A stretch of 64,000 nucleotides of DNA from an uncultured Collinsella sp. GTDB taxonomy: Bacteria; Actinomycetota; Coriobacteriia; Coriobacteriales; Coriobacteriaceae. The stretch is from NCBI GenBank assembly GCA_902491395.1, contig CABUHO010000002.1, positions 70,526-134,525 of the forward strand, written 5' to 3'. Shown here piece after piece: positions 41,337 through 49,915 of this stretch. A program made the translations under genes and the position numbers. The notes beneath the pieces are model-generated. The model was not told the DNA's origin and searched no databases. It saw only the letters and a program-made list of their open reading frames with translations. How positions within the stretch are numbered: position 1 is the first letter of the stretch; every line of letters begins with the position of its first letter.

Positions 41337-42943
41337 TAGTGCCTAAAATGTCTGGCACCTGTGAAGACCATTGCGATGCCATGCTCGTTGCAGGCCTGGA
41401 TGCTCTCGTCATCGCGCTTGGAGCCGCCGGGCTGGATGATGCAGGTCACGCCATGCGCGGCGAGCACGTCGACATTGTCGCGGAACGGGAAGAACGCGTC
41501 GCTTGCACAGGCAAAGCCGCCCTTCTCCACGCCCTCGCGCTCGCAGAAGTCCTCAGCACGCTCGCAGGCCAGCAACGCGGAATCCACGCGGTTGGGCTGG
41601 CCGGGGCCCATGCCAATGCCGGCCTTGCCCTTGGAGACCAAGATGGCGTTGGACTTGACGCCCTTGCAGACCTTCCAGGCAAACTCGAGCTCGGCCATCT
41701 CGGCGTCGGTGGGCTTGCGGTCGGTGGGGAACGTAAAGGTCGCGGGGTCCTCGGTCACGTGGTCGACTTCCTGCACCAGCATGCCGCCGTCGATGGAGCG
41801 CAGCTCCACCTGGGCACCGTGGTCCACGCCGCCGGTAGCCAACACGCGTAGGTTGGGGCGCTTGGCCATGCGCTCGAGCGCCTCATCGGTGTAGCTCGGG
41901 GCGATGATGACCTCGACGAACTGCTTGTTCTGATCGGCAAAGTGCTCAACCAGCTCAAAGGGAACCTCGCGGTTGCAGGCGATGATGCCGCCGAAGGCGC
42001 TCTTGGGATCGCAGGCAAAAGCGCGGTCGTAGGCGGCCGTGATGTCCTCGGCAACGGCGGAACCGCAGGGGTTCTGATGCTTGAGGATCACGCAGGCCGG
42101 CTCGTCGAACTCGCGGACTAGGTTCCAAGCGGCATCGGCATCCAGATAGTTGTTGTAGCTGAGCGGCTTGCCCTGGATCTGCTCGGAGCCCACGAGCGGG
42201 AACTGAGAGCTCGCGGTGTTCTCGCAGCCCTCGGCAAAGCGATAGACCGTGGCCTTCTGCTGCGGGTTCTCGCCATAGCGCAGGTCGTCGACCTTTTCCA
42301 GCGAGATCTCGAGCTTGGCAGAGGTGTCTGCCACGTCGCTTGCCTGGGCGGCAAGCCAACGGGAGATAGCTGTGTCGTAGGCGGCGGTGGTCTGGTAGAC
42401 CTTCACCTGCAGGCGGCGACGGGTGGCAAGCGTGGTGCAGCCACCGGTCTCGCGCATCTCGGCCAGGACGGCATCATAGTCGGCCGGGTCGGAGATAACG
42501 GTAACGCTCGCGGCGTTCTTGGCGGCAGAGCGCAGCATGGAGGGGCCACCGATGTCGATGTGCTCGATGGCATCCGCAAAGGTGACCTCGGGGTTGGCGA
42601 CGGTCTTCTCGAACTCGTACAGGTTGACGACGACCAGGTCGATCAGCTTAATGCCGTGCTGAGCGGCCTCCTGCATGTGCTGCTCGGAATCGCGACGGGC
42701 CAGCAGCGCGCCGTGGACCTTGGGGTGCAGCGTCTTGACGCGGCCGTCCATCATCTCGGGATAGCCCGTGAACTCCTCGATGGGGGTTACGGGAACGCCC
42801 GCGTCCTCGATGGCACGAGCCGTGCCGCCCGTAGAGATGATCTCGACGCCAAAGTCGTCAACCAGCGTCCGTGCGAAATCGACGACGCCCGTCTTATCGG
42901 TAACCGAGATCAACGCGCGTGCGATCTTCACATCAGATCCCAT
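41336..42943 (-). CDS. purH: Bifunctional AICAR formyltransferase / IMP cyclohydrolase
   Basis: 535 residues. Residues 1-~200 are the IMP cyclohydrolase (MGS-like) domain (ALISVTDKTGVVDFA, ISTGGTA, MMDGRVKTLHPKVHG). The remainder is AICAR transformylase, with RYGENPQQKA, LKHQNPCGSA and the CIIQPGGSKRDDE segment. It catalyses the last two steps of de novo purine synthesis to IMP. Length fits the family (~520-535). AGGAGG precedes the ATG. No purine riboswitch fold was found upstream; other pur genes are not in the window. Confidence 0.96.
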   Translation of the reverse strand: MGSDVKIARALISVTDKTGVVDFARTLVDDFGVEIISTGGTARAIEDAGVPVTPIEEFTGYPEMMDGRVKTLHPKVHGALLARRDSEQHMQEAAQHGIKLIDLVVVNLYEFEKTVANPEVTFADAIEHIDIGGPSMLRSAAKNAASVTVISDPADYDAVLAEMRETGGCTTLATRRRLQVKVYQTTAAYDTAISRWLAAQASDVADTSAKLEISLEKVDDLRYGENPQQKATVYRFAEGCENTASSQFPLVGSEQIQGKPLSYNNYLDADAAWNLVREFDEPACVILKHQNPCGSAVAEDITAAYDRAFACDPKSAFGGIIACNREVPFELVEHFADQNKQFVEVIIAPSYTDEALERMAKRPNLRVLATGGVDHGAQVELRSIDGGMLVQEVDHVTEDPATFTFPTDRKPTDAEMAELEFAWKVCKGVKSNAILVSKGKAGIGMGPGQPNRVDSALLACERAEDFCEREGVEKGGFACASDAFFPFRDNVDVLAAHGVTCIIQPGGSKRDDESIQACNEHGIAMVFTGARHFRH

Positions 42944-43220
42944 GCAGTCCTCCTGTCTGGTACGCCGCCGTGCTCTGTGAGTCGGTGATACGTCGATCTG
43001 CAGCGCTCGCGCAGCGGCATTGAAAATACTGATTCAATGTAGCGCATCGAGCGCATCGATGCACCCCGCAACGAGCGCATGTGCAGAAAAAGTTTGCGAG
43101 CGGAGGGGATGGGCACGGCACCGGGCACGGTGAGTTCATGGAACACAGGGGCACCATAATTAGATGCCAATAGCGTGGTAGAACTGTGCTCGATATGCAT
43201 CCGCAAAAGAAAGAGGCACC

Positions 43221-43862
43221 ATGGTCTCGCGGGTTCTCTACCGACCGTTTGATACCGAAGACTTCGACGCCATCGCGCTGATTCTGCAGCAGCTTTGGCA
43301 TAACAATTCGGATAACGATGAGTACAACCGCCTTGAGGCCGCGTGCGACCTCGCCTATTGCCTTTCGTCATCGACGTTTTCGCAGGTTGCCGTAATCGAC
43401 GGCGAGGCGCGTGGCATTGCGCTCGCGCGCGCGGGACAGAGTTCCGGCGCCACCGTCAAGGAACATTGGATGGACACCGAACGCGCTCTGCTATCGCAGA
43501 TGCGTGAACTGGAGCCCGATGCCTGCGCCGAGTATCTCTCGTTTGTGCGCGCAACCATCCGAACCAACAACCGCCTGCTCGAAAGCAGCCCGTTGCCCCA
43601 CGACAACGAGGTCACGCTGCTTGCCGTGGATCGCGACGTCCATGGCCTGGGTGTAGGCTCAGTGTTGCTCGATGCCGCGGTCTCGTACCTGTCCTCGCGC
43701 GGGGCGACAAGGGCGCACCTGTACACCGACTCCAACTGCTCGTGGAAGTTCTACGAGTTGCACGGCTTTAAGCGCACGGCCACGCACCGCGCCAACCGCG
43801 AAGAGCGTCGTCACGACATGCCGCGCGAAAGCTTCCTCTACGAACTCGACCTAACAGCCTAG
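43221..43862 (+). CDS. GNAT family N-acetyltransferase
   Basis: 213 residues. The acetyl-CoA loop is visible as VDRDVHGLGVGSVLLDAAVS (around residue 140), followed by LYTDSNCSWKFYELHGFKR, the C-terminal GNAT strand and helix. The substrate is unknown. AAAGAGG precedes the ATG. It stands alone, divergent from purH; the 277-bp gap between them holds an inverted repeat CATTGAA/TTCAATG near 43019. Confidence 0.88.
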   Translation: MVSRVLYRPFDTEDFDAIALILQQLWHNNSDNDEYNRLEAACDLAYCLSSSTFSQVAVIDGEARGIALARAGQSSGATVKEHWMDTERALLSQMRELEPDACAEYLSFVRATIRTNNRLLESSPLPHDNEVTLLAVDRDVHGLGVGSVLLDAAVSYLSSRGATRAHLYTDSNCSWKFYELHGFKRTATHRANREERRHDMPRESFLYELDLTA

Positions 43863-43876
43863 CCCGGGCAGCCACA

Positions 43877-43913
43877 CCTAGTCATTTAAGTCTGTCCCCA
43901 ATGAGTGGCCTAG
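43877..43913. repeat. Palindromic repeat, family R1 copy 3 (diverged)
   Basis: CTAGTCATTTAAG-TCTGTCCCC-AATGAGTGGCCTAG aligns with the right half of 11809-11864; the centre reads CTGTCCCC instead of ACGTCCCC. It lies just after the acetyltransferase stop. Confidence 0.6.
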
Positions 43914-43930
43914 GGGGTTTGTAGATAGCC

Positions 43931-44160
43931 GTGGTCAAAAAACATCAAATATGAGTACTGCTACCTTTTTAGTAGCAGCAACTTGGGGCATTTTTGATGC
44001 TTGTAGGCATGACGACCAGCTGCACGAGCTGACGTAGCTCCTCAAATGTTCAATAAAATGGGCTCCTAACGAGAAGTACTCTCATTAGGAGCCCATTATT
44101 ATGTGCAAACATATGTGACCAACGCAGCAACAGTACTCATATTTGGCATTTTTTGTCCAC
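43931..44160. mobile_element. 230-bp MITE-like element, copy 2
   Basis: Begins GTGGTCAAAAAA and ends TTTTTTGTCCAC; the inverted ends run to about 30 bp (CAAATATGAGTACTG against CAGTACTCATATTTG). The left 55 bp match copy 1 at 19339 nearly base for base. The interior holds a strong hairpin ATGGGCTCCTAA/TTAGGAGCCCAT. No protein is encoded. With the R1 repeat it fills the gap 43863-44273. Confidence 0.8.
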
Positions 44161-44273
44161 TGCCCCTTGCGCGAAGATCCGCAGCGGAAAGTTTGACCCG
44201 TTTCGATGCACAAAAATGGGATGAATCTTCCCTGGCAACCGCCCAGAAAGATCCACCCCAAAGCAAGCGCTCG

Positions 44274-46220
44274 CTAGAACGTTCCGCCGCCGCCTCCGCC
44301 GACGCCGCCACCGCCGCCGCCAGAGAAGCCGCCGCCGCTGCCGCCGCTCGAGCTATCGGAACTCGAAGCCAGCTCGCGGATGGTCTCATGATACACATCG
44401 TTGAACGAATCGAGCGGAGACTCGTTGCCGTAGTGATGGTAATACCACCAGTAGCAGGGGTAGTTGTCGTAGAAATCGTCGCTGTTGCGCAGGTCCGCAG
44501 GCACGGCCTCGGCCAGCTGTCGCAGCACTTCTTTCGAAACGCCCAGGGCAACGCCCATCACCAGCAGTTTGTTCCACAAGATCAGGTCGCTGGGGATAGC
44601 CTCCTTCAGGCGCGTAAAGTCCTCGAGCCAATGCTTGAGCGCCTTGCAGCGAGCCGCCACCTCGGCGCCCTCCGGCGTGTAACGGCGGAAGGTGCAGCTC
44701 AGGACAAAGCCCACGATCGTGACGGGGATCGAGATCATAGCGGCACCGACGTTGGCGTCCGCAAAGTCGGTATAGATCAGAGAGCCCAGAATGCCAAAGA
44801 CAATGATGATACCGAGAACCAGGCCGGCCACCATCGCGATAGTGCCATCCGATGCGATAAACTCGCGCGCCTCCAGCTTGCCCTTAACCGTGCTCTGATA
44901 GTCCTCGAGCTTGTCGCCAACAGATGTGGTGCGCTCGCTAGCGTACTCCTCCAGCTCGCTAAACGTGCGCGAACGGACTCCGTCCTTATCGGGCTTAACG
45001 CCGGCGAAGAAGACCTTGAGCACATCGCGGTCGATGCCGTCCTTCTTGGCAGCTTTCCAGGCCTCGTCGGTCACTGTAATGCGATACGTCTGCTCCTCTT
45101 TTTCGCGACGGAGCAGACCCTTCTTCTTGGTCTCGGTCGCTTCTTCCAACTTGATCACGCGGTCGTCGGTGAGCTTCATAAGCGTGGCGATATATGCCTG
45201 ATCGGGCACGTCGTTCCAGCTCATGAGAGCTGCAAGCACCGCGGGATGGTCGGCCGAGGGCACATCGCGGAAGTACTCGTCCTGGAAGAGCGGCTTGGGC
45301 TTGGGCCTGCGCAGCTTAAGCATCACGATCACACCGGTATAGGCAACCGCCACGACAACACACACCACGGCAATCGCGCCGGCAACCGCACGCGCGTGCT
45401 CACGGCGAGCGTTGGCCTCGTCGGCCCATTCCTTCTCTTCGCTCAGAATCGTCGACATGCGCTTTTCGCCCGAGACGGCAAGCTGCGGCACCCAGTCGCT
45501 GGGGAAGGCGATGCGTGCCTCGGCGAATTCGCCCTCATGCACGCAGGGAATGGTATAGGTGACCATGGGCTCGTCCTCATCGAGCGACACGTCGCCCGTC
45601 AGCGGACCGTGGCCCCATGCGCGGAAGTTATCGCCCTTGACGGCAGCCGTCCCGGCAGCGGCATTTGCGAAGTACACTTCCATCTCGACGTCATCGGAGT
45701 CCGCCGACCAGCCGTCGCCGACGAATTTCCAGTAAAGCTCGGCGGTATCGGCCCAGTTCATAACCGCACCGGTCATGGAATAACTCACGTAGTAGATTGC
45801 GCTGTCGCCGCTCTCGTGGGGGCTGAACACCTTAATCTTTACGCCGTCGTCGGACTGTTCCACCGTGTAAACGCCGTCGTCGCCTTTGTTTGCGCTGTCG
45901 ACCTTGTTAAACGCAGTGTCGTCTTCCTCGACGCTCAGCACATTGACGACCACCGAGCCGCCTTGCTGGTTAGAGCCTGTATTGATATCCCAATACACGC
46001 CGTTGATGTCGTCGTCGAAATCGAACTGGCGTCCCTCGACAACGGTCAGCGAGCCATCGGCCTCGACCGTGGCACCGATATAGGTTTGGCTCATGGAGTA
46101 GCCGTCGGCGTGCGCGACGGCAGGCAGCAGCAACAACGCAAGCGCGACGAGCGCGCAGACGGAAGCGAACCGCGCAAACAGGCGGCGCTGCCGACAGGGC
46201 TGGGCAACGGGGGCGTTCAT
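44274..46220 (-). CDS. DUF2207 family membrane protein
   Basis: 648 residues from ATG 46220 (AAGGAT upstream). A signal peptide (residues ~15-38) precedes the extracytoplasmic DUF2207 beta domain (VEADGSLTVVEGRQFDF). A central membrane helix lies around residue 275, then a cytoplasmic region, a pair of membrane helices (~490-540), and a Gly-rich tail (repeats of GGGG ending GGTF). The architecture matches the YciQ-like family; function unknown, possibly envelope-related. It is monocistronic. Confidence 0.88.
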   Translation of the reverse strand: MNAPVAQPCRQRRLFARFASVCALVALALLLLPAVAHADGYSMSQTYIGATVEADGSLTVVEGRQFDFDDDINGVYWDINTGSNQQGGSVVVNVLSVEEDDTAFNKVDSANKGDDGVYTVEQSDDGVKIKVFSPHESGDSAIYYVSYSMTGAVMNWADTAELYWKFVGDGWSADSDDVEMEVYFANAAAGTAAVKGDNFRAWGHGPLTGDVSLDEDEPMVTYTIPCVHEGEFAEARIAFPSDWVPQLAVSGEKRMSTILSEEKEWADEANARREHARAVAGAIAVVCVVVAVAYTGVIVMLKLRRPKPKPLFQDEYFRDVPSADHPAVLAALMSWNDVPDQAYIATLMKLTDDRVIKLEEATETKKKGLLRREKEEQTYRITVTDEAWKAAKKDGIDRDVLKVFFAGVKPDKDGVRSRTFSELEEYASERTTSVGDKLEDYQSTVKGKLEAREFIASDGTIAMVAGLVLGIIIVFGILGSLIYTDFADANVGAAMISIPVTIVGFVLSCTFRRYTPEGAEVAARCKALKHWLEDFTRLKEAIPSDLILWNKLLVMGVALGVSKEVLRQLAEAVPADLRNSDDFYDNYPCYWWYYHHYGNESPLDSFNDVYHETIRELASSSDSSSGGSGGGFSGGGGGGVGGGGGGTF

Positions 46221-46333
46221 AGGCACATCCTTTGTCTGTGGTACCAGTAGCGTCATTGTCCCACGTTTGCGGGTTCATGTGACGAACATCTAGGTCAGCG
46301 GAGCGTCAAAACGGGACAAAAGTCACGCCCGCC

Positions 46334-46386
46334 GCCGGCACCTGGGGACGTTCCTTATCTGCCGGCAATCTGGGACACTCCTTGGC
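46334..46386. repeat. Palindromic repeat, family R2 copy 1
   Basis: GGCACCTGGGGACGTTCCTT, then TCTGCCGGCAATCTGGGACA. The reverse complement of 53881-53930 follows the same order with few changes. The 509-bp gap 46221-46729 also holds the two hairpins and promoter listed below. Confidence 0.7.
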
Positions 46387-46475
46387 ATAGCCCGCTCCGG
46401 CAATAGATACCACTTCATAGCTCCATCACAGGTGTAGCGGCTTTGTGTGGGCGCGGCGTGAGCCGATTAAGCCGG

Positions 46476-46592
46476 CGAGCGAGGGGCATAAAGCAGTTGA
46501 GCGAAAATGGTTTGCCCCTTTGCCGTTCGCTCGAGGATCATGTCCCCCTTTTCCGCGGAAACCCCGGCAGTTGCGAAGAGCTGCCGGGGTTT
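46476..46592. other. Folded intergenic segment ending in a strong hairpin
   Basis: CGAGCGA/TCGCTCG (46476-46533) encloses GGGGCA/TGCCCC. A second stem AAACCCCGGCAG/CTGCCGGGGTTT at 46559-46592 could terminate in either direction. No gene ends here, so an orphan small RNA is possible. Confidence 0.4.
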
Positions 46593-46716
46593 CTGTCGTT
46601 TGAGGGCTAGATTGATTGACGGCGATTAAGGCGCCGAGCCGGTGGTCCGGCACGCGCAACGCGCGGCCTCAGCAACTTGCAGGCCACGGCAGCGTCTCCC
46701 CCACCGCGCCCCGCGC

Positions 46717-46722
46717 TATACT
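46717..46722 (+). promoter_or_regulatory. -10 box TATACT for a leaderless gluQ transcript
   Basis: TATACT ends 7 nt before the ATG of the GluQ-RS gene, and no ribosome-binding sequence lies between. Transcription would start at or next to the A of the ATG. Confidence 0.55.
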
Positions 46723-46729
46723 CGTCCGC

Positions 46730-47734
46730 ATGGACATCAACGCACGCAACATAGCAACACCCGCCGCCGACGCGCCAACGACGCCGGCCGCCCCCACCCC
46801 CGTCGTGGGGCGCTTTGCCCCGTCGCCCTCGGGCCGCATGCACCTGGGCAACGTGTTCAGCTGCCTGTGCGCATGGCTTTCGGCCCGCAGCCAGGGCGGC
46901 AGCATCGTGTTACGCATTGAGGACCTGGACGATCGCTGCAAGCGCCCCGAACTTGCCACTCAATTGATTGACGACCTGGCCTGGCTGGGGCTGGAGTGGG
47001 ACGAAGGCCCCTACTACCAGCACGACCGCCTGGACTTGTACGAGGACGCCCTGCGCCAGTTGCAATACGCCGGCCTCACCTATCCCTGCTTTTGCACGCG
47101 CGCCGAGCTCCACGCCGCGAGCGCACCGCACGCGAGCGACGGCACGCCCATCTACCGTGGCGCCTGCCGAAGTCTTTCGGCCGAGGAGGTGGCCCGTCGC
47201 AGCGCCCTGCGCGCCCCGGCCACACGTCTGTGCGTGCCCACCGTCGACGACCTCGCAGACGACGTGATCGAATTTGTGGATCGCACGTACGGCGCCCAAT
47301 GCGAAGCACTCGCCACCGAGTGCGGCGACTTTTTGGTGCGCCGCAGCGACGGCGTGTTTGCCTATCAGCTAGCCGTGGTGGTCGACGACGCTGCCATGGG
47401 CGTCACCGAGGTCGTGCGCGGATGCGACCTGCTGGGGTCCACGCCGCGCCAGATCTATCTGCAGCACCTGTTGGGACTGCCCACGCCGCACTACGCACAT
47501 ATTCCGCTGCTCATGGCACCGGACGGCCGCCGCCTTTCCAAACGAGACCGCGATCTGGACCTGGGCGAACTCCGCGCCCGCTTTGGCACGCCCGAAGCGC
47601 TGCTGGGCTGGCTCGCCGGACAAACAGGCATCGCACCGGGCACCACGCCGCGCTCTGCCGAGCAGCTGGTCGAGCATTTTAGCTGGGATGTTATCCGCAA
47701 GCACAGGGAGAACATCACCGTAACGGCTGAGTAA
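46730..47734 (+). CDS. gluQ: Glutamyl-Q tRNA(Asp) synthetase
   Basis: 334 residues from ATG 46730. The HIGH-equivalent is in FAPSPSGRMHLGN, and the KMSKS-equivalent is RRLSKRD. A zinc site is formed by CFC..Y..C (YPCFCTRAEL and YRGACRS). The anticodon-binding domain of full glutamyl-tRNA synthetase is missing, as expected for GluQ-RS, which attaches Glu to queuosine in tRNA-Asp. It is longer than E. coli YadB (about 298) through an Ala/Pro-rich N-terminus. It appears leaderless. It converges with a metallophosphoesterase gene 15 bp away. Confidence 0.9.
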   Translation: MDINARNIATPAADAPTTPAAPTPVVGRFAPSPSGRMHLGNVFSCLCAWLSARSQGGSIVLRIEDLDDRCKRPELATQLIDDLAWLGLEWDEGPYYQHDRLDLYEDALRQLQYAGLTYPCFCTRAELHAASAPHASDGTPIYRGACRSLSAEEVARRSALRAPATRLCVPTVDDLADDVIEFVDRTYGAQCEALATECGDFLVRRSDGVFAYQLAVVVDDAAMGVTEVVRGCDLLGSTPRQIYLQHLLGLPTPHYAHIPLLMAPDGRRLSKRDRDLDLGELRARFGTPEALLGWLAGQTGIAPGTTPRSAEQLVEHFSWDVIRKHRENITVTAE

Positions 47735-47749
47735 TCAGGCACCCCACCC

Positions 47750-48475
47750 CTACGCAACATCCCAGGGCTGGAGTTCGTCGCCCAGGCGAACGATGCAGTC
47801 GTAGAGCACGGTATGGCGCTCGGCCGGGCTGGCATCTCGATGAAAATGCCCGTAATACCAGCGCCTGTAGTCCAAGCGATCTTCCAGCTCATCGAAAAAC
47901 GCCGTAAGCCGATCAACGGCGGGGCAATTCCAGCCGGGCACCGGATAAAGCGTGGGCGAAAGCATGCGCGTAGAGCAGGTGTGGGTGATCACGTAGTCGA
48001 CCTTCCAGCCCACGCTGTCGAGCTTTGTCCGTGCCTCCTCAAAGTTGCGCTCGTCCGGCAGTTCCTGCGGCCACCAGCTGGAATACGGAATGCGGTATTC
48101 CTTGTCCACGCTCGTGGCGCCGCCCATGGTAAAGACCGTTGAGCCGTCGAGCTCAAAAACCTCGCCGCGCGTCAGGCGCCGTATGGGCGAGGTGTCCGAC
48201 AAACGCTGCGTCAGCCCACCGTGCCACAACTCCATGGGGCGCTCTGCCCAGTGGTCGAAACGTTCGTGGTTGCCGTCGACGAACAGCACGGTATAGGGGC
48301 GCGACTCCAGCCAAGCGATGTCGTCACATTCCTCGGCGGAGAAATCCCACGGAAAGCCAAAGTCGCCGGCAATGATGAGATAGTCGTCGCTCGTCAGGCT
48401 TTCCCCAAAATCCCAATCGCGCAGCTTTTGCATGTCGAGGCCGCCGTGAATATCGCCCGTCACATAGACCGTCAT
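47750..48475 (-). CDS. Calcineurin-like metallophosphoesterase
   Basis: 241 residues from ATG 48475. The family metal-binding motifs are present: GDIHGG, AGDFGFP, DGNHE, THTC and YYGHFH. Binuclear-metal enzymes of this shape hydrolyse phosphomonoesters or diesters; substrate unknown. The ribosome site is weak. An upstream start in the same frame does not fit the family's GDIH-near-N-terminus pattern. Confidence 0.88.
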   Translation of the reverse strand: MTVYVTGDIHGGLDMQKLRDWDFGESLTSDDYLIIAGDFGFPWDFSAEECDDIAWLESRPYTVLFVDGNHERFDHWAERPMELWHGGLTQRLSDTSPIRRLTRGEVFELDGSTVFTMGGATSVDKEYRIPYSSWWPQELPDERNFEEARTKLDSVGWKVDYVITHTCSTRMLSPTLYPVPGWNCPAVDRLTAFFDELEDRLDYRRWYYGHFHRDASPAERHTVLYDCIVRLGDELQPWDVA

Positions 48476-48560
48476 CGGATCACCACTTCCCTGTAAGTCG
48501 CTAGCCCGCATTCTGCACGATCGCCAAGCAAACCGTTCCAGCCCTTCCGTTCCTTAGGGC

Positions 48561-48800
48561 TTACCCCTCGTTCTTCCATCCAAACGGGTCGAGCACCCAA
48601 AAAATCAGATCGAGCACACCGCCGGTCATCATGGCACCGGCAAGGGCCATGCAAATGTGCAGAGAGCTGGCACTTCGGAGCACGTCGAACGGCCCCAGAA
48701 CAGCCAGCAGCGCGACCGCTGCGCCGGCTACGCACAGCGCAAGGCACGGTCCTGCGTCCTTAACGCACTTCTTTGCGAGATGCTTTGCGTTGTCGCCCAT
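48561..48800 (-). CDS. 79-residue membrane protein
   Basis: From ATG 48800 with AAGGAG 10 nt upstream. Two hydrophobic segments (about 20-38 and 45-65), the second ending in FWVLDPFGWKNEG. Not recognised as a known family. The longer frame upstream to 48950 is Cys- and Arg-rich and probably noncoding. Confidence 0.6.
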   Translation of the reverse strand: MGDNAKHLAKKCVKDAGPCLALCVAGAAVALLAVLGPFDVLRSASSLHICMALAGAMMTGGVLDLIFWVLDPFGWKNEG

Positions 48801-48962
48801 CGATATCGAACTCCTTAGAGGGTCGTTGTTCAGATGCATGCCACCGCGGCAGAGCAGGGCGGCAGGGTAAGTGTCACATGTCGTGCGGACATCAATGGAG
48901 AAACCGCCTGCTCGACCAACCCTTGACGCCGTTTTGCACCGGCACCCCATCCCCCCCGCTAT

Positions 48963-49145
48963 CGAGGTCTAATACTTTTCCCAAGAAGTGAACGGCTGTT
49001 TTTGGACCCCTGAAACAGCCGCATTTTTCGGCGGCAAAATCGTGGGATTTCAGCATTGAAACCGCAGGAAACGGCACCTTTAAAGTGTCGATGCTTCGGG
49101 GGTCCAATTTAGCTCGTTCACTTCTCGGAAAAGTATTAGACCTCG
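48963..49145. mobile_element. 183-bp MITE-like element
   Basis: Terminal inverted repeats of about 30 bp: CGAGGTCTAATACTTTTCC with AAGAAGTGAACG on the left, mirrored as CGTTCACTTCTCGG..GGACCTCG-type right end. An inner TTTGGACCCC/GGGGGTCCAA pair strengthens the fold. No protein is encoded. It occupies part of the 554-bp gap 48801-49354; the rest shows no gene. Confidence 0.75.
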
Positions 49146-49213
49146 CTGCTAGCTACCCAGAAGAACACCTCTCCCTTCCCCACTGCCACCCAAAAACTCA
49201 TCCAACATTAATC

Positions 49214-49241
49214 TTGGCTCAAGAATCGCTTAATCTATAAC
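49214..49241 (+). promoter_or_regulatory. Promoter for the DUF4342 gene and two-component system
   Basis: TTGGCT (49214-49219) and TATAAC (49236-49241) with 16-bp spacing, 113 nt before the ATG of the DUF4342 gene. Confidence 0.45.
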
Positions 49242-49354
49242 CTGCACTATAGAGTTCGACCAAGGGCGGGGCGGCGCAACGCAAACCGCCGAACGCAACG
49301 CTCGCGCCCGGGCAGATCGCCCGGCGTCGCGCCCATCGAACGAAAGGACAGGTC

Positions 49355-49897
49355 ATGGACGACCTCGAAAAAGTTGAAACCATCCGCACCAAGTGCAACG
49401 TGAGCTACACCGATGCCAAGGCCGCGCTCGACGCTGCCGACGGCAACGTCTTGGACGCCATCATTTGGCTCGAGTCGCAGGGCAAAACGCAGGCCACATC
49501 GGCACACGCCGCCACCGAGTCCGAGCCGGTCGACGAGCCCTCGGCCGAGATGGTCGCCGCGCAGGCCGCCTACGAGAAGTCGAGCGAGAAGACCGACTTC
49601 TCCAAGAAGATGGACACGGTGTGGGAGTACCTCAAAAAGCTCTTCCGCCTGAGCCTGGACACCAAATTTATCGCCACGCGCCGCGATGCCATCATCCTCA
49701 ACATCCCCATCCTGATTCCCATCGTCGCGCTGTTTGCCTGGGGCGCTACGATTTGGCTGATGCTGCTTGGCCTGTTCTTTGGCATGCGCTACCGCATCGA
49801 CAGTGACGGCGATGTGCCCGACAGCATCAACAACCTCATGAATCACGCCGCCGACGCCGCGGACGGCATCAAGCAGAATCTGAACGACGACAAGTAA
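49355..49897 (+). CDS. UBA/TS-N-like plus DUF4342 membrane protein
   Basis: 180 residues. Residues 1-45 form a three-helix UBA/TS-N-like domain (VSYTDAKAALDAADGNVLDAI), as in EF-Ts. Residues ~95-150 are a DUF4342 region with one or two membrane helices (IILNIPILIPIVALFAWGA). Function unknown; placed directly before a two-component system (18-nt gap), it may be co-regulated or serve as its accessory. GAAAGGAC precedes the ATG. Confidence 0.85.
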   Translation: MDDLEKVETIRTKCNVSYTDAKAALDAADGNVLDAIIWLESQGKTQATSAHAATESEPVDEPSAEMVAAQAAYEKSSEKTDFSKKMDTVWEYLKKLFRLSLDTKFIATRRDAIILNIPILIPIVALFAWGATIWLMLLGLFFGMRYRIDSDGDVPDSINNLMNHAADAADGIKQNLNDDK

Positions 49898-49915
49898 TCG
49901 CAGACGGGGGCACGT

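Noticed and set aside
42944..43220. Purine riboswitch upstream of purH
   Set aside because: No conserved purine-riboswitch core or three-way junction found; only a small CATTGAA/TTCAATG repeat.
42928..43371. Minus-strand frame upstream of purH
   Set aside because: Overlaps the start of the acetyltransferase gene, lacks a clear ribosome site and shows no domain; probably chance.
44103..46250. Long plus-strand open frame (715 codons) opposite the DUF2207 gene
   Set aside because: Antisense shadow caused by GC-rich codon use; the minus-strand frame has a signal peptide, membrane helices and a family match, while this one has none.
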